Source: Bacteroidota bacterium
GTDB lineage: Bacteria > Bacteroidota > Bacteroidia > Flavobacteriales > Flavobacteriaceae
Assembly (NCBI GenBank): GCA_020161455.1
Contig: JAIUNZ010000001.1
Span: 62,001 to 126,000 of the forward strand
Direction: 5' to 3'
DNA: 64,000 nt
Below are positions 36,427 to 44,236 of this stretch, piece after piece. Numbering within the stretch: position 1 is the first letter of the stretch; each line of letters opens with the position of its first letter. The translations under genes and the position numbers were made by a program. The notes beneath the pieces were generated by a model. The model did not search any database. It was not told where the DNA came from and saw only the letters and a list, made by a program, of their open reading frames with translations.

Positions 36427-36957
36427 ATGACACAAGAAGAATTATTGCCCTTATTACTTAATAAGGAAGAAAAAGGTTTTACATTATTATATGATATGTA
36501 TTCAAAAAGCCTTTTTAGTGTAATAAGCAATCTCATTAGTAATCGAGACGATGCCGAAGATGTATTACAAGAAGTGTTTGTAAAAATCTGGAAAAACATC
36601 GATTCTTATAACGAATCAAAAGGAAGACTTTATACTTGGATGCTTAATATTGCTCGAAATACAAGCATAGATAAGCTGCGCTCCAAAGGATTTAACAACT
36701 CACAAAAAAACCTATCTTCCGATAATTTCGTACATCTATTAGACGATAGCAACAAACTAGTTAATCGAATTGACACAATAGGTATCCGAGAATTTGTAGA
36801 AAAACTCAAACCAAAGTGTATCAAATTAATTGATTTGTTGTTCTTCAAAGGATTTACACAACAAGAAGTATCCGAAGAGCTCTCGATACCACTTGGAACG
36901 GTAAAAACTCAAAACAGAACATGTATGAACGATTTGCGTAATTTTTTAAAAGTATAA
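36427..36957 (+). CDS. ECF-type RNA polymerase sigma factor
   Basis: A 176-residue group 4 sigma factor. Region 2 contains NRDDAEDVLQEVFVKIWKNI (residues 37-56) and YTWMLNIARNTSIDKLRSK. Region 4 contains LIDLLFFKGFTQQEVSEELS and IPLGTVKTQNRTCMNDLR. This arrangement resembles SigK-type factors paired with RskA anti-sigma factors. The stop overlaps the start of the anti-sigma gene by one base (TAATG). Likely targets are itself and the divergent DUF4331 gene, inferred from position. Confidence 0.9.
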   Translation: MTQEELLPLLLNKEEKGFTLLYDMYSKSLFSVISNLISNRDDAEDVLQEVFVKIWKNIDSYNESKGRLYTWMLNIARNTSIDKLRSKGFNNSQKNLSSDNFVHLLDDSNKLVNRIDTIGIREFVEKLKPKCIKLIDLLFFKGFTQQEVSEELSIPLGTVKTQNRTCMNDLRNFLKV

Positions 36958-37745
36958 TGGAAACACAAGAATATATAGCATCAGGAATTTTAGAACTCTA
37001 TGTATATGGCATGCTTAGCGAAGCCGAAAACATGGAAGTAACTAGCATGGCACAAAAACATCCCGAAGTAAAGAACGAAATCCTTTCTATAGAAAGAGCC
37101 ATTCTAAACCTATCGAGCAGTTTTTCGCCCTTTATTTCTAACAGTCAATTTGAAAAAATCAAAGCACAACTAGAACTAAAACACAGTAAAGTAATACCAC
37201 TTCAACCTAAATCATCTAATTATAGCTATTTGGGATGGGCAGCAAGTTTGGTTTTACTCTTAGGAGCAGGATATTTATTCTTCCAACTGAACAACACTAA
37301 AGAACAAGTAGTAGTTGTAGAACAAGAAAAGACAAAGCTAAAAGAATCAATCAATACTTTGGAACTTCAAAACCAATCAACGAAAGAAGTTTTAGCAGTG
37401 GTTCGAGACGAAAACAACAAAATAATTCCTCTTGGCGGACAAGCTGTAGCTCCTGAAGCAAAAGCAAAAATATATTGGAATCAAAAAACCGATGAAGTTT
37501 ATGTAGATGCAAGCGGATTGCCAGAGCCACCAGAAGGAAAGGTGTACCAAATTTGGTCGTTGAAACTCCAACCACAGTTAACGCCAACCAGTATTGGATT
37601 GCTTGTAAACTTCAAAGGAAACAATTCAAAAGTATTTGCCGTGGATAAAACCTCGGGTGCCGAAGCGTTTGGTATCACACTAGAACCTGCCGGCGGAAGT
37701 GCATCACCAACAATGGAGCAACTATATACATTAGGAAAAGTATAA
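36957..37745 (+). CDS. Membrane anti-sigma factor, RskA-like
   Basis: A 262-residue regulator that should hold the upstream sigma factor at the membrane. The cytoplasmic N-terminal part (1-85) begins IASGILELYVYGMLSEAENME, resembling the RskA anti-sigma domain without an HxxxCxxC zinc motif. A single membrane helix is at about 91-110 (YLGWAASLVLLLGAGYLFFQL) and a short coiled coil at 118-145. The extracytoplasmic RskA domain follows: SGLPEPPEGKVYQIWSLK, then FGITLEPAGGSASPT. Translationally coupled to the sigma gene, followed by a terminator. Confidence 0.9.
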   Translation: METQEYIASGILELYVYGMLSEAENMEVTSMAQKHPEVKNEILSIERAILNLSSSFSPFISNSQFEKIKAQLELKHSKVIPLQPKSSNYSYLGWAASLVLLLGAGYLFFQLNNTKEQVVVVEQEKTKLKESINTLELQNQSTKEVLAVVRDENNKIIPLGGQAVAPEAKAKIYWNQKTDEVYVDASGLPEPPEGKVYQIWSLKLQPQLTPTSIGLLVNFKGNNSKVFAVDKTSGAEAFGITLEPAGGSASPTMEQLYTLGKV

Positions 37746-37766
37746 TTCTAAGCATCCTAAAAACTA

Positions 37767-37799
37767 AAAGGTTCAACGTAGTGTTGAACCTTTTTTTGT
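37767..37799 (+). terminator. Terminator of the sigma/anti-sigma operon
   Basis: Stem AAAGGTTCAAC/GTTGAACCTTT (37767-37777 with 37783-37793), five-base loop, then a T-run. Confidence 0.9.
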
Positions 37800-37840
37800 G
37801 GTTGTAAATAGATTTTTATCCAAATCAGTTTTTAGTGAAG

Positions 37841-38155
37841 TTAGACGCGCTGCGTTTTAGCCAAACAGTATTACGTTTACCCAAGAAGCGTTGCGTTTAG
37901 GCTGAATTTTAGTTTGTTTGCCCTAGACGCACTGCGTTTTACCCAAACAGCATCAAGTTTGCCCTAGACGCACTGTGTTTGGGTTGTTTTAAATCAAGTT
38001 TGCCTTAGACGCGTTGCGATTAAGCTAAATTTTATTCCATTTGCCTCAGACGCACTGCGTCTAGCTTATTTTTTTTTGAATTTGCCCTAAACGCAGTGCA
38101 TCTGGGTTATTTTTGTTTTAATTGGGCTTAGACGCATCGTTTCTTAGACGCGTAG
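37841..38155. repeat. Tandem array with exact 41-bp period and dyad core
   Basis: The core AGACGCACTGCGT or a variant starts at 37843, 37884, 37925, 37966, 38007, 38048, 38089 and 38130: eight copies exactly 41 bases apart. A final out-of-phase AGACGCG is at 38146. The core contains the near-perfect dyad ACGCA-C-TGCGT. The second half of each unit is A/T-rich and ends GTTTGCCCT or similar. Sequence is degenerate but the register is not. Confidence 0.92.
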
Positions 38156-38171
38156 ATTTACTTTTATCCCG

Positions 38172-38216
38172 AAAAAAAGAGTTTCCAATCTAGTTTTACT
38201 TTGATTGGAAACTCCT
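38172..38216 (-). terminator. Orphan hairpin with minus-strand T-run
   Basis: A perfect 12-bp stem GAGTTTCCAATC/GATTGGAAACTC (38179-38190 with 38203-38214), 12-base loop. The A7 run on its left would act as a T-run for minus-strand transcription, but no minus-strand gene lies to the right. Confidence 0.6.
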
Positions 38217-38324
38217 TATTATGAAAACGAAACCTGGAGAGAGTTTAAAGTAGATGATTATAAAAAATAAAACAAAACAAACTTTCATCTATTCCCAAAT
38301 AAGGCAACATTACCTAGAACCCTT

Positions 38325-38371
38325 AGTATAATGAAACAAAATCCTTTTTTTAAAGGAAGTCCAATTATACT
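38325..38371. other. Nested inverted repeat upstream of the PAS kinase
   Basis: An outer stem AGTATAAT/ATTATACT (38325-38332 with 38364-38371) encloses an inner stem TCCTTT/AAAGGA (38342-38347 with 38352-38357). It lies just upstream of the TAAATTTG element at 38394-38401, so it could be an operator or the end of a small RNA. Confidence 0.4.
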
Positions 38372-38422
38372 TCATTACTTCTAGAATATTTACTAAATTT
38401 GACTTTTACAATCCTTATTAAG

Positions 38423-39505
38423 ATGATCGATACTACACGCCGAATACAAAAACTTAAAACCGAATTGTTTTTTGATATTTCCCCTGACCTATTTTTTATT
38501 GCTGGTTATGATGGGTATTTTAAAAAAGTAAATCCAGCCGTTTGTAACCTTTTTGGATATTCAGAGGAAGAATTATTGGCCAAGCCTATTAATGATTTTA
38601 TTCACAAAGATGACATAGAGAAAACAATAAAAAGCCGAGAAAAAGTAATATCTGGCAACACTTTGATGCACTATGAAAACCGTTATATTACTAAAAGTGG
38701 CGAAATAGTTTGGTTGGCATGGACTTCAGTTCCGTTAATGGATGAAAATCTAGTTTATGCTATTGCCAAAGATGTTACTTATAAAAAACGAATTGAAGAA
38801 GAACGTAACCTACTCTTGGCAAGTTTAAAAAAAATCAATAACAATCTAAAGAATTTAACCTATACGGCTTCACACGATATGCGTTCGCCGGTTAATAACC
38901 TACTTACTGTTTTTGATTTGTTAGACACTTCAAAGATTCAAGACGAAGAAACCTTAGAGTTTATTAATGTACTCAAAACAGTATCCGAAGGATTAAAAGA
39001 CACGCTCAACAACTATGTGGACAACATAAACCACAATGATAAAATGAGTCTATCGGTAGATAGGTTAGCCTTTCAACCATCACTTGATAATGTTTTGTTA
39101 TCAATTAAATCATTAATAAAAGAATCGAGTACATCATTTGAAATTGATTTCTCCCAAGCTGAAACAGTTTCGTTCAACAAGGCATATCTTGAAAGTATTT
39201 TCATCAACTTAATAACCAACGCAATAAAATACTCTCGTCCTGAAGTGCCGCCAATGATTACCATTAAAACCAAAAAAGTTAATGGAGTTACCTCATTACT
39301 ATTTTCTGATAATGGGCTAGGATTTGACATCAATAAAATTGAAAATAGAATCTTCAAACTCAATCAAAAGTTCCATACAAACAAAGACAGCAAAGGAATT
39401 GGGCTATACCTTATTTACAACCACGTAAAAGATTTAGGAGGACATATCGAAATGACGAGCCAACTTAATAAAGGAACCACTTTTACAATAACTTTTAAAG
39501 AATAA
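38423..39505 (+). CDS. PAS-domain sensor histidine kinase
   Basis: A 360-residue cytoplasmic kinase without membrane segments. A PAS domain spans about residues 15-125: DLFFIAGYDGYFKKVNPAVC, then VWLAWTSVPL. The dimerisation/phosphoacceptor helix has YTASHDMRSPVNNL with the phospho-histidine. The ATP-binding domain has NLITNAIKYS, SDNGLGFDI and SKGIGLYLIYN. No response regulator is adjacent, so it is an orphan. The ATG at 38423 is preferred; an in-frame TTG 24 bases upstream overlaps the -7 element TAAATTTG. Confidence 0.9.
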   Translation: MIDTTRRIQKLKTELFFDISPDLFFIAGYDGYFKKVNPAVCNLFGYSEEELLAKPINDFIHKDDIEKTIKSREKVISGNTLMHYENRYITKSGEIVWLAWTSVPLMDENLVYAIAKDVTYKKRIEEERNLLLASLKKINNNLKNLTYTASHDMRSPVNNLLTVFDLLDTSKIQDEETLEFINVLKTVSEGLKDTLNNYVDNINHNDKMSLSVDRLAFQPSLDNVLLSIKSLIKESSTSFEIDFSQAETVSFNKAYLESIFINLITNAIKYSRPEVPPMITIKTKKVNGVTSLLFSDNGLGFDINKIENRIFKLNQKFHTNKDSKGIGLYLIYNHVKDLGGHIEMTSQLNKGTTFTITFKE

Positions 39506-39752
39506 CTTCAAACCTCACATTCACTTTGTTACCTTGACGAAGGGTGGTCGCATGAAGTAAATCATCCAAAACTCAATTGCATATCATAGACTCAAGTCCT
39601 ATGGTACTAAGCATTTCAATATCGGCATTAAAAAATTATAACCCTGCAAAATAAACCATCTTATTATAAATCATTTTCTGAAACAGATTGATTTTTAATT
39701 ATTTTAGGGAATATAAAACCTCACTTATAAAGTCAAGCAAAAAAAATTAAAC

Positions 39753-40874
39753 ATGACTAAATCAAAATTAAATCAAATTGGAATTCTAATTGCTTTTTCA
39801 ATTGTGTTATCATCTTGCAAACTTGGTCGATTTGTCTTTTATAACTTTGCCGATATTAAAGACTATAAAATATTCCCGTCACGAACTCTAGTTAGTAATC
39901 AAACCAAATTCGAATTCTACGCAACTGATGAAGGAAAATATCCAAAAACATTAAAATTTAGTAACAATATAGAACGTGTATCTTTCGATAAAGTTCTCGA
40001 AGACAATAAAACAGTAGCATTTCTAATAATCAAAAATGATACCATTCAATACGAAAAATATTTTAAAGGATATGATAAAGAAAGTATTATCCCTTCTTTT
40101 TCAATGGCAAAATCAGTAACATCCATACTTATAGGTTGCGCCATAGATGATGGTTTAATAAAATCGGTCGATGAACCAATAACAAATTATATTCCCGAAC
40201 TAAAAAAAAATGGATTTGAAACAGTAACTCTAAAACATTTGCTACAAATGACATCTGGATTAGACTTTAATGAAAGTTATTTTAATCCATTTGGAGAAGC
40301 AGCCTCATTCTATTATGGTAGAAACCTAAAACGTGAAGTTTCTAAATTAAAATTAAAAAGAAAACCAGGAGAAAAGTTCGAATACGCCAGCGGAAATACT
40401 CAACTACTTGGTTCAGTTTTACAAAGTGTTTTAAAAGATAAAACAATTACACAATATTTTCAAGAAAAACTATGGACTCCACTCGAAATGGAATATGATG
40501 CTTCATGGAGCATTGATAAAAAAAAGGAAGGAACCGAAAAAACATTCTGTTGTATTAATGCAAGAGCAAGAGATTTTGCCAAAATTGGACGACTCTATTT
40601 AAACAAAGGAAACTGGAATGGTAAGCAAATAATTTCTCAAAAATGGGTAGAAGAATCTACAAAAGTTGATACCACAGAAGGAAGTGATGAAGGCTATCAA
40701 TATCAATGGTGGTTACCGTCAAATACAGGAGAATATATGGCTGAAGGAATATTGGGCCAATTTATCTATGTAAATCCAGCCAAAAACATTGTAATTGTGA
40801 GAATGGGTAAAAATTATGGAGATATTAATTGGTCAGATCTTTTTAGTTTATTGGCAAAATATCCCGACAAATAA
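39753..40874 (+). CDS. Class C beta-lactamase-fold serine hydrolase, lipoprotein
   Basis: A 373-residue protein with lipobox LSSC (C22). Catalytic SxxK is visible as S117-M-A-K120 in PSFSMAKSVTSILIG. The YxN-type motif is YASGNTQ (about 211-217). Later blocks include CCINARARDFAKIGRLYLN and a C-terminal YQYQWWLPS. This fold covers esterases, D-aminopeptidases and penicillin-binding proteins as well as beta-lactamases, so the substrate cannot be assigned. Anchored in the periplasm or outer membrane. Confidence 0.87.
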   Translation: MTKSKLNQIGILIAFSIVLSSCKLGRFVFYNFADIKDYKIFPSRTLVSNQTKFEFYATDEGKYPKTLKFSNNIERVSFDKVLEDNKTVAFLIIKNDTIQYEKYFKGYDKESIIPSFSMAKSVTSILIGCAIDDGLIKSVDEPITNYIPELKKNGFETVTLKHLLQMTSGLDFNESYFNPFGEAASFYYGRNLKREVSKLKLKRKPGEKFEYASGNTQLLGSVLQSVLKDKTITQYFQEKLWTPLEMEYDASWSIDKKKEGTEKTFCCINARARDFAKIGRLYLNKGNWNGKQIISQKWVEESTKVDTTEGSDEGYQYQWWLPSNTGEYMAEGILGQFIYVNPAKNIVIVRMGKNYGDINWSDLFSLLAKYPDK

Positions 40875-40941
40875 AATTATTATTAGTTTTAACATCATTG
40901 GAAGCATTAGAATAGTATGCACTGTAATTTTAAAAAAATCC

Positions 40942-41130
40942 ATGAATAAAAGACTATACATAACACTAACCATTCTATTCGGATTCATATCATTTGGCGC
41001 AACATCTGAAACTCATAGAATAATGACCTACTCAAGTATCGATTTTGCTCCACAAAGAATGTATCTAACCAACTTGGCATTGATGTTTTTAATAAGTTTA
41101 CTACTTTTGACACGCTATTTTTGTTATTAA
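40942..41130 (+). CDS. Small membrane protein, unknown
   Basis: A 62-residue frame beginning MNKRLYITLTILFGFISFGA with two hydrophobic stretches (about 6-20 and 45-58) separated by a polar loop (SETHRIMTYSSIDFAPQR). It is codon-usage compatible with neighbours and lies 67 bases after the hydrolase stop. I recognise no family; existence is moderately supported. Confidence 0.45.
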   Translation: MNKRLYITLTILFGFISFGATSETHRIMTYSSIDFAPQRMYLTNLALMFLISLLLLTRYFCY

Positions 41131-41188
41131 ACAAAAAGATAGTTGGTGTAATCAGTCACGATAAGTCAAAATTATATTAAACAAACAA

Positions 41189-42649
41189 GTGAATAAAGCG
41201 GAAAATAAAACAAACTGGACTACATGCCCCGAATGCAAAGGACGAGGTAAAAAAAGCCAAAAGCTCCGCAAGAAAGAGCGAATCCGCTATCAAATTGCTC
41301 TAACCGAATTTGAAAATAACAACAAACAAGGCACTGCACCCATTCCTCCAAAAGCACATCTTTCCTCCTGCTCAAATTGTTCTGCTTCGGGCTTAATTCT
41401 GGCAACTCATCCAACTATTCCCGATACCGAAAACTATCCGCATTTAGCCATTATTGGTGGTGGTATTGGTGGTATAGCACTAGCCGTAGCTTGTTTACAT
41501 CGTGGAATTCCATTTACACTTTTTGAGCGCGATACTAGTTTTGATGCAAGAGCACAAGGCTATGGTCTCACCTTGCAACAAGCTAGTAAAGCCATACAAG
41601 GATTTGGCATCATGTCATTAAAAGAAGCTGTCATTTCAACAAGACATGTAGTACATACAACAGATGGAAATATTATTGGCGAATGGGGAATTAGAAAATG
41701 GATGCCAGCCGTCACAAAAACAACTCCCAAACGTACCAATGTGCACATAGCGCGACAATCGCTGCGTAAAGCATTACTTGAGCAACTTGGAGGAAAAAAA
41801 GCCATACAATGGGGACACCAATTAGTAGCTATAAAAGTAGCTGAAGACAACACCGTTACACTAAACTTTCATGTAGATGGAACAATAAAAACCACAAAAG
41901 CCGACATTGTAATTGGTGCTGATGGTATTCGTAGTACTGTTCGAAAGTTACTCATTGGTGATGAAGTTTCCCCTTTGCGTTACCTCGATTGTATCGTCAT
42001 ATTAGGTATTTGCCCATTAACAGCACTCGAAGGTGTAGAAAGTCCTTTACTTGACGCAGCAACAGTATTTCAAACCGCCAATGGCAATGAACGCATCTAC
42101 ATGATGCCTTATGATTCTGACTCAGTAATGTGGCAACTAAGCTTTCCAATGTATAAAAAAGCAGCAAAAACATTAAGCAAAAAAGGAGTTCAAGCATTAA
42201 AAGAAGAAGCGTTCCGTAGAACACAGTGGCACAATCCAATACCTCAAATAATAGCAGCTACCAAAGCAACACAAATTACTGGCTATCCTGTGTATGACCG
42301 TGAACTTCTCTGCCCCGAGCTTTTAGCAAAAAATGAATACGGCACACTCATTGGCGATGCAGCTCATCCAATGAGTCCATTTAAAGGACAAGGTGCCAAC
42401 CAAGCACTACTAGACGCATTATCATTGGCAAGAACAATCACAAAAGAATGCCGACCATTATCAAACTGGAGAGAAAATGGAATAAGAAAAACGATACTAA
42501 CAAACTTTGAAACTGAAATGTTAAGAAGAAGTGCTACCAAAGTTAAAGATTCTGCTGAAGCTGCACAATTTCTTCATTCCGACGTTGCGCTATATGAAGG
42601 TGATGAACCCAGAGGAAGAGTTTTAAAGCGAAAAGAAAATAGAGAGTAA
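41189..42649 (+). CDS. FAD-dependent monooxygenase with N-terminal DnaJ-type zinc motif
   Basis: The 486-residue protein has two halves. Residues 13-20 (CPECKGRG) and 61-68 (CSNCSASG) form a CxxCxGxG pair like the DnaJ zinc centre. From residue 86 on it is a PHBH-fold flavoprotein: FAD motif IIGGGIGGIALAVA (88-101), DG motif VIGADGIRSTVRKLL and GDAAHPMSPFKGQGANQALLDAL, as in TetX and other aromatic-ring hydroxylases. Substrate unknown. The start is GTG, since no ATG lies upstream of the first cysteine pair in this frame. Confidence 0.85.
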   Translation: MNKAENKTNWTTCPECKGRGKKSQKLRKKERIRYQIALTEFENNNKQGTAPIPPKAHLSSCSNCSASGLILATHPTIPDTENYPHLAIIGGGIGGIALAVACLHRGIPFTLFERDTSFDARAQGYGLTLQQASKAIQGFGIMSLKEAVISTRHVVHTTDGNIIGEWGIRKWMPAVTKTTPKRTNVHIARQSLRKALLEQLGGKKAIQWGHQLVAIKVAEDNTVTLNFHVDGTIKTTKADIVIGADGIRSTVRKLLIGDEVSPLRYLDCIVILGICPLTALEGVESPLLDAATVFQTANGNERIYMMPYDSDSVMWQLSFPMYKKAAKTLSKKGVQALKEEAFRRTQWHNPIPQIIAATKATQITGYPVYDRELLCPELLAKNEYGTLIGDAAHPMSPFKGQGANQALLDALSLARTITKECRPLSNWRENGIRKTILTNFETEMLRRSATKVKDSAEAAQFLHSDVALYEGDEPRGRVLKRKENRE

Positions 42650-42750
42650 TCAACAAAAACCTTAGATAGTTAAAAAAACAGTGTTACTCTTATTGAGTGT
42701 TATCCAATTACTTTATACAAACACAAAACTCGAAAGCAATTTTAAATCCT

Positions 42751-42758
42751 TACCTTTG
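42751..42758 (+). promoter_or_regulatory. -7 element TACCTTTG upstream of the helicase gene
   Basis: TACCTTTG lies 17 bases before the ATG at 42776. No TTG at standard spacing. Confidence 0.5.
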
Positions 42759-42775
42759 CAAAAATTAATAATTGT

Positions 42776-44122
42776 ATGTCCACTTTCGAGCAGTTCAACT
42801 TACCCAAATCACTTCAAAAAGCCATTGATGAGTTGGGGTTAACCACACCTACTCCAATTCAAGAAAAATCATTTTCAATAATCATGTCGGGTAGAGATGT
42901 GATGGGAATTGCACAAACCGGAACAGGAAAAACATACGCCTATCTATTACCCATTTTAAAACAATGGAAATTTATTGCTACAGATACCCCAAGAGTTTTA
43001 ATCTTAGTACCCACACGTGAATTGGTGGTTCAAGTAGCTGCCGAAGTAGAAAAACTAACACAATACATGTCTGTTAGAACCCTAGGAGTTTATGGTGGTG
43101 TAAACATTAATACGCAAAAAAAGGCTGTCTATCAAGGTGTTGATGTATTAGTTGGCACACCAGGACGCATCATGGATTTGGCGTTAGACAACGTCATTCG
43201 TTTTGATAGTATGCAAAAACTAATCATCGACGAGTTTGATGAAATGTTGAATTTAGGGTTCCGATATCAAGTAACATCTATCTTGACGATGTTAAAAAAC
43301 AAAAAGCAGAGCATCCTTTTCTCCGCAACAATGACGGATCAAGTAGATGAAATGTTAGACGAATACTTTGAATTTCCTGAAGAAGTGTCATTAGCACCAA
43401 GTGGAACACCTTTAGAAAAAATAGAACAGTTTTATTATAAAGTACCTAACTTTTTAACCAAGATTAACCTTATCCTTGAATTGCTAAAAGACGAATCGTT
43501 AGAACGTGTTTTATTGTTTGTAAACAACAAGAAAACGGCCGATTTGTTGGCAGAGAAAGTAGAAGAAATATATCCAGAGCAGTTTGGAGTTATTCATTCG
43601 AACAAATCTCAGAATTACCGTTTGCAAACCATGGCGCAGTTTCAAGAAGGAAGTATCAGAGGAATTGTAACTACCGACGTAATGGCAAGAGGTTTGGATA
43701 TATCAGACATCAGTCACGTTATCAACATAGAGTTTACCGATATTCCCGAAAAGTACATTCACCGTATTGGTAGAACTGGTCGTGCTGACAAATCGGGTAT
43801 TGCTATCAGTTTAATTGCTCCTGTGGAAGAAGAAATCATGATTGAAGCAGAAGTATTGATGGAAAAAGAAATCACATTCCTTCCTTTTCCAGAAGGAGTT
43901 GAAGTTGCCGAACGTTTATTGGAATTTGAAAAAGACAAAAAACAAATGAAGTTTTTGTTGAAGAAACCAAAACTAGAAGGCGGTGCCTCATTCCATGAAA
44001 AGAAAGACAAGAACAAGAAAGTAAACCTTGGCGGACCATCAAAAACCAAAAAGAAAACGGGTACATCTGTAAATAGAAACATCACCAAAACTAGAGCTGC
44101 TAAGAGAAAGAATAAAAAATAG
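42776..44122 (+). CDS. DEAD-box RNA helicase with DEFD motif II
   Basis: An ATP-dependent RNA remodelling enzyme. The 448-residue protein has the Q motif region (FEQFNLPKSL), motif I AQTGTGKT (46-53), PTRELVVQV (Ia), TPGRIMD, motif II DEFD (152-155), SATM (III) and HRIGRTGR (VI). A basic tail (residues 390-448, rich in Lys) follows, as in RhlE-type helicases. Motif II has phenylalanine in place of alanine, a rare change next to the catalytic DE. Probably active. Confidence 0.92.
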   Translation: MSTFEQFNLPKSLQKAIDELGLTTPTPIQEKSFSIIMSGRDVMGIAQTGTGKTYAYLLPILKQWKFIATDTPRVLILVPTRELVVQVAAEVEKLTQYMSVRTLGVYGGVNINTQKKAVYQGVDVLVGTPGRIMDLALDNVIRFDSMQKLIIDEFDEMLNLGFRYQVTSILTMLKNKKQSILFSATMTDQVDEMLDEYFEFPEEVSLAPSGTPLEKIEQFYYKVPNFLTKINLILELLKDESLERVLLFVNNKKTADLLAEKVEEIYPEQFGVIHSNKSQNYRLQTMAQFQEGSIRGIVTTDVMARGLDISDISHVINIEFTDIPEKYIHRIGRTGRADKSGIAISLIAPVEEEIMIEAEVLMEKEITFLPFPEGVEVAERLLEFEKDKKQMKFLLKKPKLEGGASFHEKKDKNKKVNLGGPSKTKKKTGTSVNRNITKTRAAKRKNKK

Positions 44123-44236
44123 TTTTTACTAATTATTAGTGAAAGACTCAAACAAACACTTCTTTTTTCTTTTTTCTATCCTCTATATTCTTTTTTCTAC
44201 TGAGAAATTTGCTATTTTTGACAAACAATAGTAAAA

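Larger units (their letters stand above)
37746..38422. other. 677-bp intergenic region
   Basis: This gap holds the sigma-operon terminator, the 41-bp array (37841-38155), a perfect 12-bp hairpin at 38179-38214, a nested hairpin at 38325-38371 and a TAAATTTG element at 38394. No reading frame of note. Each element is listed separately. Confidence 0.7.

Noticed and set aside
37841..38155. CRISPR array
   Set aside because: Repeat copies differ at many positions, there are no unique spacers between identical repeats, and no cas genes are in the window.
39753..40874. Antibiotic-resistance beta-lactamase
   Set aside because: The fold and SxxK are there, but lipid anchoring and overall sequence fit the broad serine hydrolase group. 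Resistance cannot be inferred.
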